A stretch of 64,000 nucleotides of DNA from Cellulomonas terrae (lineage in GTDB: Bacteria > Actinomycetota > Actinomycetes > Actinomycetales > Cellulomonadaceae). Numbering within the stretch: position 1 is the stretch's first letter; every line of letters starts with the position of its first letter. This document shows positions 38,177 to 47,729 of the stretch, piece by piece. The notes below the pieces were generated by a model, which was not told the DNA's origin, searched no databases, and was given only the letters and a program-made list of their open reading frames with translations. The stretch is from the NCBI RefSeq assembly GCF_007990265.1, contig NZ_BJWH01000004.1:62001-126000 (forward strand). The letters run 5' to 3'. The position numbers and the translations under genes are program-made.

Positions 38177-40957
38177 ATGCGCGCACGGTCCAGGACGACC
38201 AGGGGGATGGCGATGCTCGCCGTCGGTGCGTCCGCGATGCTGGCCGTGCCGGTGACGGGCGTCGCTGCCGCGCAGGCCGGCCCGACTGCGTCGGCGTCGA
38301 CGCGGACAGCGCCCGCTGCTCCTCCGATCACACCCCCGGCCGACACGTCCGAGCTCGTCGTGGACCAGGTCCCGGTCGACATCGCGGCGCAGGTGCCCGC
38401 GAGCCCCACGGACGACACGGTGGCGACCAGGAGCGAGTCGGGCGGTGACCGGATCGTGAGCGAGACCGTGGCCGCCGACGGCTACAAGAGCGTCGGGGTC
38501 ACGTGGGAGGCCGAGCCGTCCGACCCCGGGGTCGAGGTCTCCGTGCGGACCCTGACGGACGGCACGTGGTCGGAGTGGATGGAGTTCGAGGGCGACTCGT
38601 CGGCGCCCGACACCGGGACGCTCGAGGCGTCCCGGGACATCCGGGCGGGCACGGGTTCGCTCTGGATCGACGGCGCGAGCCACCTGCAGCTGTCGTTCGA
38701 CGGCGCGGCCCGCAGCGTGGACGACGTCCGCGTCGCGCTGGTGGGCGACGCGACGACGGACGACGCGACGACGGACGACGCGACGACGGACGACGCGGAC
38801 GACGCGACGACGAGCGACGCGACGACGGACGACGCGACGACGGACGTGGTCCGGCGGTCGGAGGCCGGCGGCTCCGCCTCACGGTCGACGCTCGGTCGTG
38901 TCGAGTCCGTCGCCGTGTCCGCCGCCGCTCCGGCACCGGCGATCATCACCCGCGCCGGGTGGGGTGCGGCTCCGCAACGCTGCGCGTTCGACGTCGCGTC
39001 GACGCTCCTCGCGTCGGCGGTGCACCACACCGCGGGTCCCAACACGTACAGCACGGTCGCGCAGGCCATGGAGCAGCTGCGTGCCGACCAGCGGTACCAC
39101 CAGGACGCCCGGGGATGGTGCGACCTCGGCTACAACTACGTCGTCGACAAGTGGGGCAACGTCTACGAAGGCCGCGCGGGATCGGGCGAGCAGCCCGTCA
39201 TCGGCGTGCACGCGGGGGGCTTCAACACCGCGACCGTCGGCATCTCCATGCTCGGCGACTACAGCGCGACGGCCCCGTCGGCCGCGCAGCGGGAGAGCGT
39301 CGCGCGGCTCATCGCGTGGCGGATGGCCTCGTACCACCGTGACCCGGGCAGCACCGTCGGCTACACGACCCTGGGCGGGGACAACTCCCGCTACGCGGCG
39401 GGGACGTCGCTCGCGCTGCCGGTCGTCTTCGGGCACCGGGACGTGGCGTTCACGGCGTGCCCGGGCGAGGCGGGGTACGCGGTCCTGGGCGCGATCAAGC
39501 AGCGTGCCCGCGAGCTCGTCGGCGCCGCCTTCGTGAACCCGTCGCTGTCCACCTCCACCGTCCAGTACGGCGGTGGGCTCAGCGTGGTCGCGGGCGTCAA
39601 CTCCGCCATCAACTGGACGATGACCATCACCGACCAGCGCACGGGTGTCCAGCTCGTGAGCTCGACGGGGACCGCAGGCTCCAGCGGCGGGGGCACCGTC
39701 GTCGCCTGGGACGGCCGGTCGAACGCGGGCGTGCGGCTCGGTGCCGGCCCGTACCGCCTCGACCTCGTCGGGACGGAGGCGGGCACGGGCGCGAGCGTCA
39801 TCCCGTGGTCCCGGCCGTTCACGGTGCAGGGCAGCCAGAACCCGCCGACGGTGGCCGGCCGACCCCTCGGGACCGACCTCCACTTCGTGCCCATCTCTCC
39901 GACCCGCCTGGTGGACACCCGGCTCACGGGGGCCTCGCTCGGTCCGGCGTCACGCATGGACGTCACCGTCGCCGGCGTGGCAGGGGTCCCGGCCGACGCA
40001 GCCGCCGTGGCGCTGAACGTGACGTCCGTGGGGTCGTCGGGCGTGACGTTCCTGCGCACCTGGCCCGCCGGCGCCCCGATGCCCGACACGTCGAACCTGA
40101 ACACGGACGAGCGCTCGACCACGGCGTCGGGCGCCTTCGTGGGGGTGGGCGGCGAGGGAAAGGTCAGCATCTACAACAACGCCGGCTCGACCCACGCCAT
40201 CGTCGACGTCACGGGCTACTTCACGACCGACGCCAGCGCGCCGGCGTACCGACCTCTCGCCACGGGTGTCCGCGTCCTCGACTCCCGCTCCGACGGTGGC
40301 CAGCTGACGTCCACCGCGACCCGGCGCGTCCAGGTCGCCGGACGACAGGGCATCCCTGCCGACGCGCGAGCGGTCATGATGAACATCACGTCGGTCCTGC
40401 CGGGCGGGGTCGGCAACATCGTCGCCTATCCCAGCGGGGGCGCCCGGCCCGTCGTGTCGAGCGTCAACCACCTGCCGGGCAACAACGTCAGCAACCGCCA
40501 GGTCATCGTGCTCGGCTCCGACGGCGCCCTGGACCTCGCCCTGCAGGGTTCGTCGGCGCACGTCGTCCTCGACGTCGTCGGGTGGTTCGGCCCCGGGGGC
40601 ACCGACGGCTACAACCCGATGGTCCCGGTGCGGGCGGTGGACACGCGCGTGACGGGCGGGCCGCTGGGCCCGCAGGGGGTCCGGAGCGTCCCGCTGCGGC
40701 CGGCCGGTCTGCCGTCGAGCGCCACCGCCGGGATCGTCGTGGTCACCGCGACCCAGCAGTCCGCGGGGATGACCTTCCTCACGGCGTGGCGCTCGGGCGC
40801 CGCCCGTCCTCTGGCGTCCGACATGAACACCGGGTGGGGTCGGGACCAGGCGAACGTGGCGGTCGTCGGAACCGGTGCCGACGGTGTGATCCAGGTGTAC
40901 AACGACGCGGGGAGCGTGCAGGCGATCGTCGACCTGCAGGGGTGGTTCGGACCCTGA
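38177..40957 (+). CDS. Secreted N-acetylmuramoyl-L-alanine amidase with surface repeats
   Basis: 926 aa, ATG with GGAGG upstream. A signal peptide ends near AAAQA. A linker-like domain with a D-A-T-T-D repeat tract (residues ~191-223) precedes a PGRP/Amidase_2 domain of ~190 residues with zinc ligands in AVHHTAG, FGHRDV and TACPG. A FlgD-type Ig segment (TVVAWDGRSNAGVRL) and three copies of a ~110-residue repeat follow; each starts near RxxDTR or RVLDSR and ends near DVTGYF or DLQGWFGP. Such repeats are common on actinobacterial surface proteins. It would cut peptide stems from peptidoglycan. Its position between the exporter ATPase and permease genes suggests wall remodelling during polymer export. 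Confidence 0.88.
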   Translation: MRARSRTTRGMAMLAVGASAMLAVPVTGVAAAQAGPTASASTRTAPAAPPITPPADTSELVVDQVPVDIAAQVPASPTDDTVATRSESGGDRIVSETVAADGYKSVGVTWEAEPSDPGVEVSVRTLTDGTWSEWMEFEGDSSAPDTGTLEASRDIRAGTGSLWIDGASHLQLSFDGAARSVDDVRVALVGDATTDDATTDDATTDDADDATTSDATTDDATTDVVRRSEAGGSASRSTLGRVESVAVSAAAPAPAIITRAGWGAAPQRCAFDVASTLLASAVHHTAGPNTYSTVAQAMEQLRADQRYHQDARGWCDLGYNYVVDKWGNVYEGRAGSGEQPVIGVHAGGFNTATVGISMLGDYSATAPSAAQRESVARLIAWRMASYHRDPGSTVGYTTLGGDNSRYAAGTSLALPVVFGHRDVAFTACPGEAGYAVLGAIKQRARELVGAAFVNPSLSTSTVQYGGGLSVVAGVNSAINWTMTITDQRTGVQLVSSTGTAGSSGGGTVVAWDGRSNAGVRLGAGPYRLDLVGTEAGTGASVIPWSRPFTVQGSQNPPTVAGRPLGTDLHFVPISPTRLVDTRLTGASLGPASRMDVTVAGVAGVPADAAAVALNVTSVGSSGVTFLRTWPAGAPMPDTSNLNTDERSTTASGAFVGVGGEGKVSIYNNAGSTHAIVDVTGYFTTDASAPAYRPLATGVRVLDSRSDGGQLTSTATRRVQVAGRQGIPADARAVMMNITSVLPGGVGNIVAYPSGGARPVVSSVNHLPGNNVSNRQVIVLGSDGALDLALQGSSAHVVLDVVGWFGPGGTDGYNPMVPVRAVDTRVTGGPLGPQGVRSVPLRPAGLPSSATAGIVVVTATQQSAGMTFLTAWRSGAARPLASDMNTGWGRDQANVAVVGTGADGVIQVYNDAGSVQAIVDLQGWFGP
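38747..38845 (+). repeat. 15-bp coding tandem repeat (DATTD)n
   Basis: About six and a half imperfect copies of a 15-nt unit encode Asp-Ala-Thr-Thr-Asp inside the amidase gene. The acidic, Thr-rich stretch is probably a flexible and perhaps glycosylated linker. Nucleotide identity between copies suggests slippage and length variation. Confidence 0.9.
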
Positions 40958-41068
40958 CCGGTGAGGGTGCCGGTGGTCTGGGAGGTATCGTGTGCGGCTG
41001 TCGATGTATGACGTCCGGCCAGTCGAGATCACGCCCGCCGTCACCAATCCACCCTGCACGGAGGCGTT

Positions 41069-41902
41069 GTGAGTCTGGTCGCTGACATCCGGACGTCCCG
41101 CGAGCTCCTCGTCAACCTCACGCGTCGTGAGGTCAAGGGGAAGTACAAGCGGACCGTGCTGGGTCAGCTCTGGTCGCTGGCGAACCCGCTCGCGCAGATG
41201 CTCGTGTACACCCTCGTCTTCTCGGTGATCATCCGGATCGACCCCGGCCCGGGCGTGCCCAGCGGGCTCGACATCTTCGCGCTGTGGCTGATGTGCGCCC
41301 TGCTGCCGTGGTCGTTCTTCACGGCCGTCGTCACCGGGGGGATGTCCTCGCTGGTGGGGAGCGAGAACCTCATCAAGAAGGTGTACTTCCCGCGGTCGGC
41401 GCTGGTCGTGGCCAACACCCTGGCGTCCAGCTACACGTGGTCGATCGAGATGGTCGTCCTCGTCATCGCGATCCTCCTCGCCGGTGCGAACGTCCTGCCG
41501 TTCGTGCCCCTGGTCGTCGTGGCGATGGCGGTCCTGCTGGTGTTCTCGCTCGGTGTGGCGCTGATGCTGTCGATCGCGAACGCCTACTTCCGCGACACCC
41601 AGCACCTGGTGACGATCCTGTTCATGGTCTGGTTCTACCTCACGCCGATCCTGTACCCGATCTCGGAGGTCGCGAAGCAGTCCGCCCGGGTCGGGCCCCT
41701 GATCGGTGACATCACCGTGCTGGACATCTACCAGCTGAACCCGATGGAGAGCTTCACGGAGGTCTTCCGGAACCTGCTGTACGACAACCGCCTCCCGTCG
41801 GCGGGGTCGGCCATGGAGTGCGTGGTCTGGGCGCTCGTGGCGATCGTCGTGGGCGGCTGGGTCTTCGACCGGCACCAGCGTCGTCTGGCCGAGGTGCTGT
41901 GA
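41069..41902 (+). CDS. Polysaccharide ABC transporter permease (Wzm type)
   Basis: 277 aa, GTG with a GGAGG ribosome site. It is an ABC-2 permease with six membrane helices. NLTRREVKGKYKRTVLGQLWS at the N-terminus and YLTPILYPIS are typical of polysaccharide and teichoic acid exporters. It probably works with the Wzt-type ATPase at 36.8-38.1 kb. The downstream glycosyltransferase overlaps it by 4 nt. Confidence 0.92.
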   Translation: MSLVADIRTSRELLVNLTRREVKGKYKRTVLGQLWSLANPLAQMLVYTLVFSVIIRIDPGPGVPSGLDIFALWLMCALLPWSFFTAVVTGGMSSLVGSENLIKKVYFPRSALVVANTLASSYTWSIEMVVLVIAILLAGANVLPFVPLVVVAMAVLLVFSLGVALMLSIANAYFRDTQHLVTILFMVWFYLTPILYPISEVAKQSARVGPLIGDITVLDIYQLNPMESFTEVFRNLLYDNRLPSAGSAMECVVWALVAIVVGGWVFDRHQRRLAEVL

Positions 41903-43257
41903 GGCACCGCGTCCTGGTGGTGACGCTGGACCGCGTCGCCGACCAGATGGCCGGGCCCGCCATCCGCGCGTGGGAGATCGCCCAGCACCTGTCGGCGGAG
42001 CACGACGTCCGGCTCGTGACGTTCGGCGAGTGCTCGCGCAGGTCGGACGCCTTCGACGCCGTGCACATCGGCGTGGAGGACTTCCGCGCGGCCGTGGACT
42101 CGGCGGACGTGGTGGTCCTGCAGGGGTACGTCGCCGCCACCTTCCCCTGGTTGCGGCAGGCGGACGTGGTGCTCGTGGTGGACCTGTACGACCCGTTCCA
42201 CATCGAGAGCCTCGAGGTCGGGCGGCACCAGCCGCTCGCGCAGCGGGACGCCTCCCTGGCGTCGGCGCTGCGTGAGCTCGACGCGCAGATCGGTCGGGGT
42301 GACGTCTTCCTGTGCGCGTCGGACCGCCAGCGGGACCTGTGGGTCGGGCACCTCGCCGCAGCCGGCCGCCTCAACCCGCTCACGTACGACGCCGACCCGG
42401 GCCTGCGTGACCTCGTCCGCATCGTGCCGTTCGGGATCTCGCCGGACGCGCCGGTCCGCCGGTCCGTGGCGATCAAGGGTGTCGTGCCCGGCATCGGCCC
42501 GGACGACCTGGTCGTGCTCTGGGGCGGGGGCGTCTACAACTGGTTCGACCCGCTGACGCTGGTGCGCGCCGTCGATGCGCTGCGGCACACCGTGCCCGAG
42601 GTCCGGCTCTACTTCCTCGGCATGAAGCACCCGAACCCGGACGTGCCCGAGATGCGGATGGCCCGGTCGGTGCGGGAGCTGTCGGCGGAGCTGGGCCTCA
42701 CGGGAACCTTCGTCTTCTTCAACGAGGACTGGGTGCCGTACGAGCGTCGGGCCGACTACCTGCTCGACGCGGACCTGGGCGTCTCGTGCCACTACCCGGG
42801 CATCGAGACGGAGTTCTCCTTCCGGACCCGCATCCTCGACTACCTCTGGGCCGGTCTGCCGATCGTGAGCACGGACGGTGACGCCTTCGCGGGCCTCATC
42901 GAGCGCGAGGGCCTCGGTGTCGCGGTGCCGCCCGAGGACGTCGACGCGCTCGCCGACGCGCTCGGCGGCCTCCTGCGGGACCCGCTCGCACGCGCTGCGA
43001 CGGCGGCCAACGTGCGCCGCGTCGCGGAGGACTTCACGTGGCCCCGTGTCCTCGCGCCCGTCTCGGCAGTGTGCGCCGACCCGCGGCGCGCCGCCGACGC
43101 CGCGCGCCTGGCCGACACGCCCGCGGGCGGACCCGTGCGGGCGCGTCGGTCCGTGCGCGACGACGTGTCCGCTCTCGGCCGGCACCTGCGGCAGGGCGGT
43201 CTGCGGCACGCAGCGAGCAAGGTGGCCCACCGGCTCAAGGCCCTCGGGCAGCGCTGA
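41899..43257 (+). CDS. Glycosyltransferase, GT4 family
   Basis: 452 aa, GTG overlapping the permease stop (GTGA). GT-B fold with N-terminal DQMAGPAIRAWEIA, the donor-domain start VVLWGGGVYNWFDP, and SFRTRILDYLWAGLPIV at the nucleotide-sugar site. The C-terminus is a basic amphipathic helix that may touch the membrane. Coupling with the Wzm gene suggests it builds the polymer exported by Wzm/Wzt. Confidence 0.85.
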   Translation: MRHRVLVVTLDRVADQMAGPAIRAWEIAQHLSAEHDVRLVTFGECSRRSDAFDAVHIGVEDFRAAVDSADVVVLQGYVAATFPWLRQADVVLVVDLYDPFHIESLEVGRHQPLAQRDASLASALRELDAQIGRGDVFLCASDRQRDLWVGHLAAAGRLNPLTYDADPGLRDLVRIVPFGISPDAPVRRSVAIKGVVPGIGPDDLVVLWGGGVYNWFDPLTLVRAVDALRHTVPEVRLYFLGMKHPNPDVPEMRMARSVRELSAELGLTGTFVFFNEDWVPYERRADYLLDADLGVSCHYPGIETEFSFRTRILDYLWAGLPIVSTDGDAFAGLIEREGLGVAVPPEDVDALADALGGLLRDPLARAATAANVRRVAEDFTWPRVLAPVSAVCADPRRAADAARLADTPAGGPVRARRSVRDDVSALGRHLRQGGLRHAASKVAHRLKALGQR

Positions 43258-43280
43258 CCCGCTCCCGCGGCGCGAGCGGG
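43258..43280. terminator. Hairpin between convergent glycosyltransferase genes
   Basis: A 7-bp stem (43258-43264 with 43274-43280) with a 9-nt loop lies between the stops at 43257 and 43282. Confidence 0.4.
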
Positions 43281-43281
43281 A

Positions 43282-44790
43282 TCAGTGCACGCTGCGGGTG
43301 TTCTCCCACGGGTCGGCCCACGCCAGCCACGCCCACCGCTGCTGGAGCAGGTCGACCTCGGCGGTGAGGATCTCCGCGTCCCTGGTCGACGACTCGTAGT
43401 GGTGCAGACGTGCTGCCGGGGTCACCACGACGCGTCGACCCGAGCGCACGACCTTGTGGCACAGGTCGACGTCGTTGTAGTTGAGCGGCAGGTCCTCGGG
43501 AAGCCCGCCGAGCTCCAGGAAGTCCGCGCGGGACAGGAGCAGGCAGGCACCCGTCGCCGCGACGAAGTCCGTGTCCAGGAGGCCGAGCCCGAAGTGCGTG
43601 AAGCCGTCGGGGTTCCCCTGCAGCGCGTGCCACGGCAGCCAGCGGTCGGAGTAGACGACACCGACGTGCTGGAGCCTGCCGTCCTCGTGCACCAGGCGGG
43701 CGCCCACGGCGCCGATGGACGGGTCGTGCAGCACGGAGACCATCCGGCTCAACCAGTCGGCGTCGATGGACTCGATGTCGTCGTTCAGCAGCAGGACGTG
43801 GTCGCCCGTGGCGGCCGCGGCGCCGATGTTGACGGAGCGCGAGAAGTTGAACTCGCCGGGGGCGGGCGCGACCACGAGCCGGTCGCCGACGATCTGCCGC
43901 ACCTGGTCGACGACGGCGGGTGACGTGCCCTCGGAGGGGACGAGGACGAGCTCCCAGTGCTCGTAGTCGGTCCGCTCCACGAGCGAGCGCGCGCACAGCT
44001 CGACGAGGAGCTCGTCGCGGCCTCGTACCGTGCGTCGACCGCCTCCTGTGGGGACGACGATCGAGACCAGGGGCTGGTCGTCGGACTCGCGCCAGACCGT
44101 GATCCCGCCGGGGTACGGCCCCCGTCCCGTGCGTACCTGCTGCCCCGCACGGGCGAAGTGACGCGCCACCGCGTGCTCGCCCGCGTCCCAGGTGTCGTCC
44201 GTGACAGAGGGGGCCGCCGGACGGCTGACCCCGATGAACGGCAGGTGCGCGATCCGGTCCGTGCGCTCGACCACGCGCAGGTGCGCGTCCCACTCCTCGG
44301 CGCCGGCCGACTCGGCGGTGAACCCGCCGACGGCCAGGAGGAGCGTGCGACGCAGGAGGCAGATCCGGCCCAGGTAGTCGAGCCCGCGCTCGTACTCGGG
44401 CGCCCACGCGGGCTTGGTGAAGATGCCCTCGGCCCCGGCTCCGGGCCACTGCTCGTCGGTGTAGAGGACGTCGAGCTCCGGCGCGCTCCGGAGGCGGCTG
44501 TGCACGGCCTCCAGCGCGCCGGGCTCGAGGCGGTCGCCGGCGCCCAGGACCGCCACCCAGGTGCCGCGGGCCGCGGCGAGGGCTGCGGTGAGCTGTCCGC
44601 TCAGCGTGGCGTCCGGCACGACCAGCTCGCGCAGCCAGGGGTGGTGCACCCCCGTCGGCGTCGCGGTGACGAGGACCAGCTCCCAGGCGGCCGCGGCCTC
44701 CCGGACGAGCGCGGCGGCCCCGACGGTGGCGAGCGCGCCGTCGTGGTCGTGGCCGGCAGCGACGAGGAGCGAGAAGACGGGCGCGGTCAT
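43282..44790 (-). CDS. GT2 family glycosyltransferase with duplicated GT2-like halves
   Basis: 502 aa; its start overlaps the stop of a small upstream gene (ATGA). The second half (~240-502) is a GT2 domain with LLNDDIESID as the DxD region and FNFSRSVNIGAAAATG. The first half resembles another GT2 fold (VAVLGAGDRLEPGALE) but has a weak DxD-like motif, so it may be inactive. Such two-domain proteins assemble rhamnan or O-antigen-like chains. Confidence 0.82.
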   Translation of the reverse strand: MTAPVFSLLVAAGHDHDGALATVGAAALVREAAAAWELVLVTATPTGVHHPWLRELVVPDATLSGQLTAALAAARGTWVAVLGAGDRLEPGALEAVHSRLRSAPELDVLYTDEQWPGAGAEGIFTKPAWAPEYERGLDYLGRICLLRRTLLLAVGGFTAESAGAEEWDAHLRVVERTDRIAHLPFIGVSRPAAPSVTDDTWDAGEHAVARHFARAGQQVRTGRGPYPGGITVWRESDDQPLVSIVVPTGGGRRTVRGRDELLVELCARSLVERTDYEHWELVLVPSEGTSPAVVDQVRQIVGDRLVVAPAPGEFNFSRSVNIGAAAATGDHVLLLNDDIESIDADWLSRMVSVLHDPSIGAVGARLVHEDGRLQHVGVVYSDRWLPWHALQGNPDGFTHFGLGLLDTDFVAATGACLLLSRADFLELGGLPEDLPLNYNDVDLCHKVVRSGRRVVVTPAARLHHYESSTRDAEILTAEVDLLQQRWAWLAWADPWENTRSVH

Positions 44791-45149
44791 CGACCGGCGA
44801 CGCGGGTGGCGGACCGCACGATCCTGCCGGGGACGCGGGCGGCCCGCTGGACGAGGTGGGCGACGAGCGTGGCGGCGGGGGTGTGGGACGGCGCACCCGT
44901 GCCCGAGTGCAGGAGGGTCTCGATGCGGACGTCGCGCTCCGCGATGGCCACCTGGTGGTCCCGGAGCAGCTCGTCGCGCACCCGGACCGCGCCACGCAGG
45001 CCGTCGACCTGGGCGTGCAGCGCGGCGACGCGGAGGTGGAGCCCCGCGATCTCGCGGGCGGCGACCTCGGCGTCGAGCGCCTCGTGGATGTCACGGTCTG
45101 CGATGCGCAGGCCGGTGAGCCAGGCTGCTCGCTCGTCGTCGATCGGCAT
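44787..45149 (-). CDS. Small coiled-coil protein coupled to a glycosyltransferase
   Basis: 120 aa from an ATG 6 nt after a TACATT box. Residues ~15-85 are a long heptad-like helix rich in Ala, Leu, Glu and Arg, followed by a basic C-terminal helix (ARVPGRIVRSATRVAGR). There are no cysteines or membrane helices. I do not recognise a family. The overlap with the GT2 gene suggests a scaffold or length-control partner; this is inference. Confidence 0.6.
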   Translation of the reverse strand: MPIDDERAAWLTGLRIADRDIHEALDAEVAAREIAGLHLRVAALHAQVDGLRGAVRVRDELLRDHQVAIAERDVRIETLLHSGTGAPSHTPAATLVAHLVQRAARVPGRIVRSATRVAGR

Positions 45150-45155
45150 GTCAGC

Positions 45156-45161
45156 AATGTA
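45156..45161 (-). promoter_or_regulatory. -10 box of leaderless coiled-coil gene promoter
   Basis: TACATT on the minus strand ends 6 nt before the ATG at 45149. Confidence 0.5.
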
Positions 45162-45213
45162 GGGCATCCGGCGTCCTGGGCCGACGTCCAACTGGAGGTG
45201 ACCTGAGGGCGCC

Positions 45214-45219
45214 TACGAT
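45214..45219 (+). promoter_or_regulatory. -10 box of leaderless glycosyltransferase promoter
   Basis: TACGAT ends 7 nt before the GTG at 45227. The in-frame ATG at 45218 overlaps this box and so is unlikely to be the start. Confidence 0.55.
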
Positions 45220-45226
45220 GGGCCAG

Positions 45227-47722
45227 GTGCGCATCCTGGTCGTCTCCGCTCACTACCCTCCGAATCTCACGAGCGGCGGCACCCTCGTGCCGCAGCGGCT
45301 CGCCCGGGGCCTCGCCGCGCGTGGTCACGAGGTGCGGGTGTACGCGGGCCACCTCGGCGGCGAGCACGAGCCGTTGTCGGTGTGGGACGAGACGGACGAG
45401 ACCGGTCTGGACGTCCGCTGGATCTCCGTCACGCCGTTCACCGCGTGGTCGGACCCGCTCAACAGCCTGAACCCCGGCGCCGAGGAGGACTTCGCGCGGT
45501 ACCTCGACGAGCACCCCGTCGACGTCGTCCACCTGCACTCGCTGCAGACGATCGGCGCGGGTCTCGTGTCGGTGGCCAAGCGCTCGGGCGCCGCGGTCGT
45601 CGTGACGATGCACGACTTCTGGTGGACGTGCGCGCGGCAGTTCCTGGTCGCCCCGGACATGGCGCCCTGCTCCCTCGTGGTCTCGTGCGGGGCGTGCCCG
45701 TGCGCCGTCGACCACGCGTGGCTGCTCGACCGCAACCGTGCGCTCGCGACACACCTGCAGGACGCCGACGTGGTGCTCGCCCCGTCGCGCAGCGCGGCGG
45801 ACGTGATGATCGCCAACGGCGTCGACGAGCACCGGGTCCGGGTGGACGAGAACGGTCTGCCGCCCCGTCCGGCGTCCGACGTCGAGCGCAGCACGTCGGA
45901 CGAGCTGCGGTTCCTGTTCGCCGGTGGACCCGACCCGATGAAGGGCCTGCCCGTCCTGCTCGACGCCCTCGCGGAGGTCCCCGCAGGGGGGTGGTCCATC
46001 GACCTGTACGGGGTGGAGCCCCAGCCACGACGTGTGCTCGGCGACCACGTCCGACCGCGACCGTCGTACGCGCCCGACGAGCTGGACGCCGTCCTCGCGG
46101 AGCACGACGTGCTCGTCCTGCCGTCCGTGATGCGGGAGTCGCACTCGATCCTGACGAGGGAGGCGCTGGGCGCCGGCCTCGCGGTCGTGTGCACCGACAC
46201 GCTCGGTCCCGAGGAGGTCGTGCGCGACGGGATCAACGGGCTGGTCGTGCCCGCCGCCGACCCCCAGGCCCTCGGCCTCGCCCTGCGCTCGCTGGTCGGG
46301 GACCGTGAGGCCGTCCGCGCGATGCAGCGCACCGCCGTCGACGTCCGCATCCGTGCCCTGGACGACCAGGTGACGGGCCTGGAGGACCTCTACGCGGAGC
46401 TGCTCGACACCGCGGGCGCGCTGCCCGCGGAGCCGGACCCGCTGATCCGCCGGGTGCTCTTCGTCGTCGGCATCCAGGGCGCGCCGTTGCGGTACCGCGC
46501 GCAGCTGCCTGCGGAGTCCCTCCGGGAGCTCGGCGTCTTCACCGACGTGCGCCACTACCGCGATCCCGAGCTGCCCGCCCTCGCCGCCGTGGCCGACGCC
46601 GTGGTCGTCTACCGGGTGCCGGCCACCTACGAGGTGCTCGACCTGATCGACCAGGTGCGCGCGCGCGATCGGCGGGTGCCCGTCCTGTTCGACGTCGACG
46701 ACCTCATCGTCGACCCGGGCCTGCGCGGTTCCGTGCACGGTCTCGAAGGGATGAGCGAGGCCGAGCTGGACCTCTGGTGGCGTGGTGTCGCCCGCTACCG
46801 GACGACCCTCGAGGCGTGCGACGCGTACATCGGCAGCACGGCCGAGCTGTGCGCGGAGGTCGGCGAGCTCACCGGGATGCCCGTCTTCCGGTTCGCCAAC
46901 GGCGTCGGTGCCGCCCTCGCCCAGCTCAGCGAGCGGGCGCTGGCCCGCCCGCGTCGCCCCGGCCCGCTGCGGATCGGCTACTTCTCCGGCACGACCACGC
47001 ACGACGCGGACTGGGCGCTGGTCGAGCCGGCCGTGGTCGAGGTGATGCAGCGGCACCCCGACGTGGAGCTGTGGCTCGGCGGGCACCTCGGCACGGGCCC
47101 GGCGCTGGAGGCGGTGGCGGCCCGGGTCCGTCGGCTCCCGATGCTCCCGTGGACCGAGCTGCCCCACCGCCTCCGCGACGTCGACGTGAACCTGGCTCCG
47201 CTGGTGCTCGACAGCGTGTTCAACGAGGCGAAGTCCGCGATCAAGTGGCTCGAGGCCGCACTCGTCGCCACGCCGACGGTCGCCTCCCCGACGCAGCCGT
47301 TCCGCGAGAGCATCGACGACGGGGTCACGGGGCACCTCGCGGACGCCCACGGCGACTGGGTGGAGGCGCTCGAGCGACTGATCACCGACGAGCACCACCG
47401 CACGCTCGTCGGTACCAGGGCGCGCCGCGCCGCGCTCCTGCGCTGGTCGCCTGCCCACCAGGGCCACCGCTACCGCGAGATCCTCGTGGCCGCGCACCGC
47501 ACGGTGACGTCCGGCGCGGGCGAGCGCACGAGTGACTGGACCCCGGTCGCCACCCACGAGCCCCTGAGCGCCGCCGACGCGTGGGTGGAGACCTACCCCC
47601 CGCGTGCCGGCCGGCCCGTGCCGGCGTGGCGGCTCAAGGCCGTCGCCGCGCGACGCGTCTACCGTGCCGGGGGCGTGTCGGCTGTCGTGAGGCGGGTCAC
47701 CGGGCGGGTGCGGGCGCGCTGA
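45227..47722 (+). CDS. Fused double glycosyltransferase (two GT-B units)
   Basis: 831 aa. The start VRILVVSAHYPPNLTSGG fits a GT4 N-terminus. The first unit (~1-400) has a full GT4 donor site (VMRESHSILTREALGAGLAVV). The second (~410-760) is another GT-B-like unit with FDVDDLIVD and a donor region KSAIKWLEAALVATPTV. The C-terminus is basic. Each half is close to the usual GT4 length, so this looks like a fusion of two successive transferases or one active and one structural unit. It is divergent from the coiled-coil gene. Confidence 0.82.
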   Translation: MRILVVSAHYPPNLTSGGTLVPQRLARGLAARGHEVRVYAGHLGGEHEPLSVWDETDETGLDVRWISVTPFTAWSDPLNSLNPGAEEDFARYLDEHPVDVVHLHSLQTIGAGLVSVAKRSGAAVVVTMHDFWWTCARQFLVAPDMAPCSLVVSCGACPCAVDHAWLLDRNRALATHLQDADVVLAPSRSAADVMIANGVDEHRVRVDENGLPPRPASDVERSTSDELRFLFAGGPDPMKGLPVLLDALAEVPAGGWSIDLYGVEPQPRRVLGDHVRPRPSYAPDELDAVLAEHDVLVLPSVMRESHSILTREALGAGLAVVCTDTLGPEEVVRDGINGLVVPAADPQALGLALRSLVGDREAVRAMQRTAVDVRIRALDDQVTGLEDLYAELLDTAGALPAEPDPLIRRVLFVVGIQGAPLRYRAQLPAESLRELGVFTDVRHYRDPELPALAAVADAVVVYRVPATYEVLDLIDQVRARDRRVPVLFDVDDLIVDPGLRGSVHGLEGMSEAELDLWWRGVARYRTTLEACDAYIGSTAELCAEVGELTGMPVFRFANGVGAALAQLSERALARPRRPGPLRIGYFSGTTTHDADWALVEPAVVEVMQRHPDVELWLGGHLGTGPALEAVAARVRRLPMLPWTELPHRLRDVDVNLAPLVLDSVFNEAKSAIKWLEAALVATPTVASPTQPFRESIDDGVTGHLADAHGDWVEALERLITDEHHRTLVGTRARRAALLRWSPAHQGHRYREILVAAHRTVTSGAGERTSDWTPVATHEPLSAADAWVETYPPRAGRPVPAWRLKAVAARRVYRAGGVSAVVRRVTGRVRAR

Positions 47723-47729
47723 CGGCCGG

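Noticed and set aside
38747-38845. CRISPR-like repeat array
   Set aside because: The repeats are directly adjacent without spacers, have a 15-nt period and lie in frame within the amidase gene.
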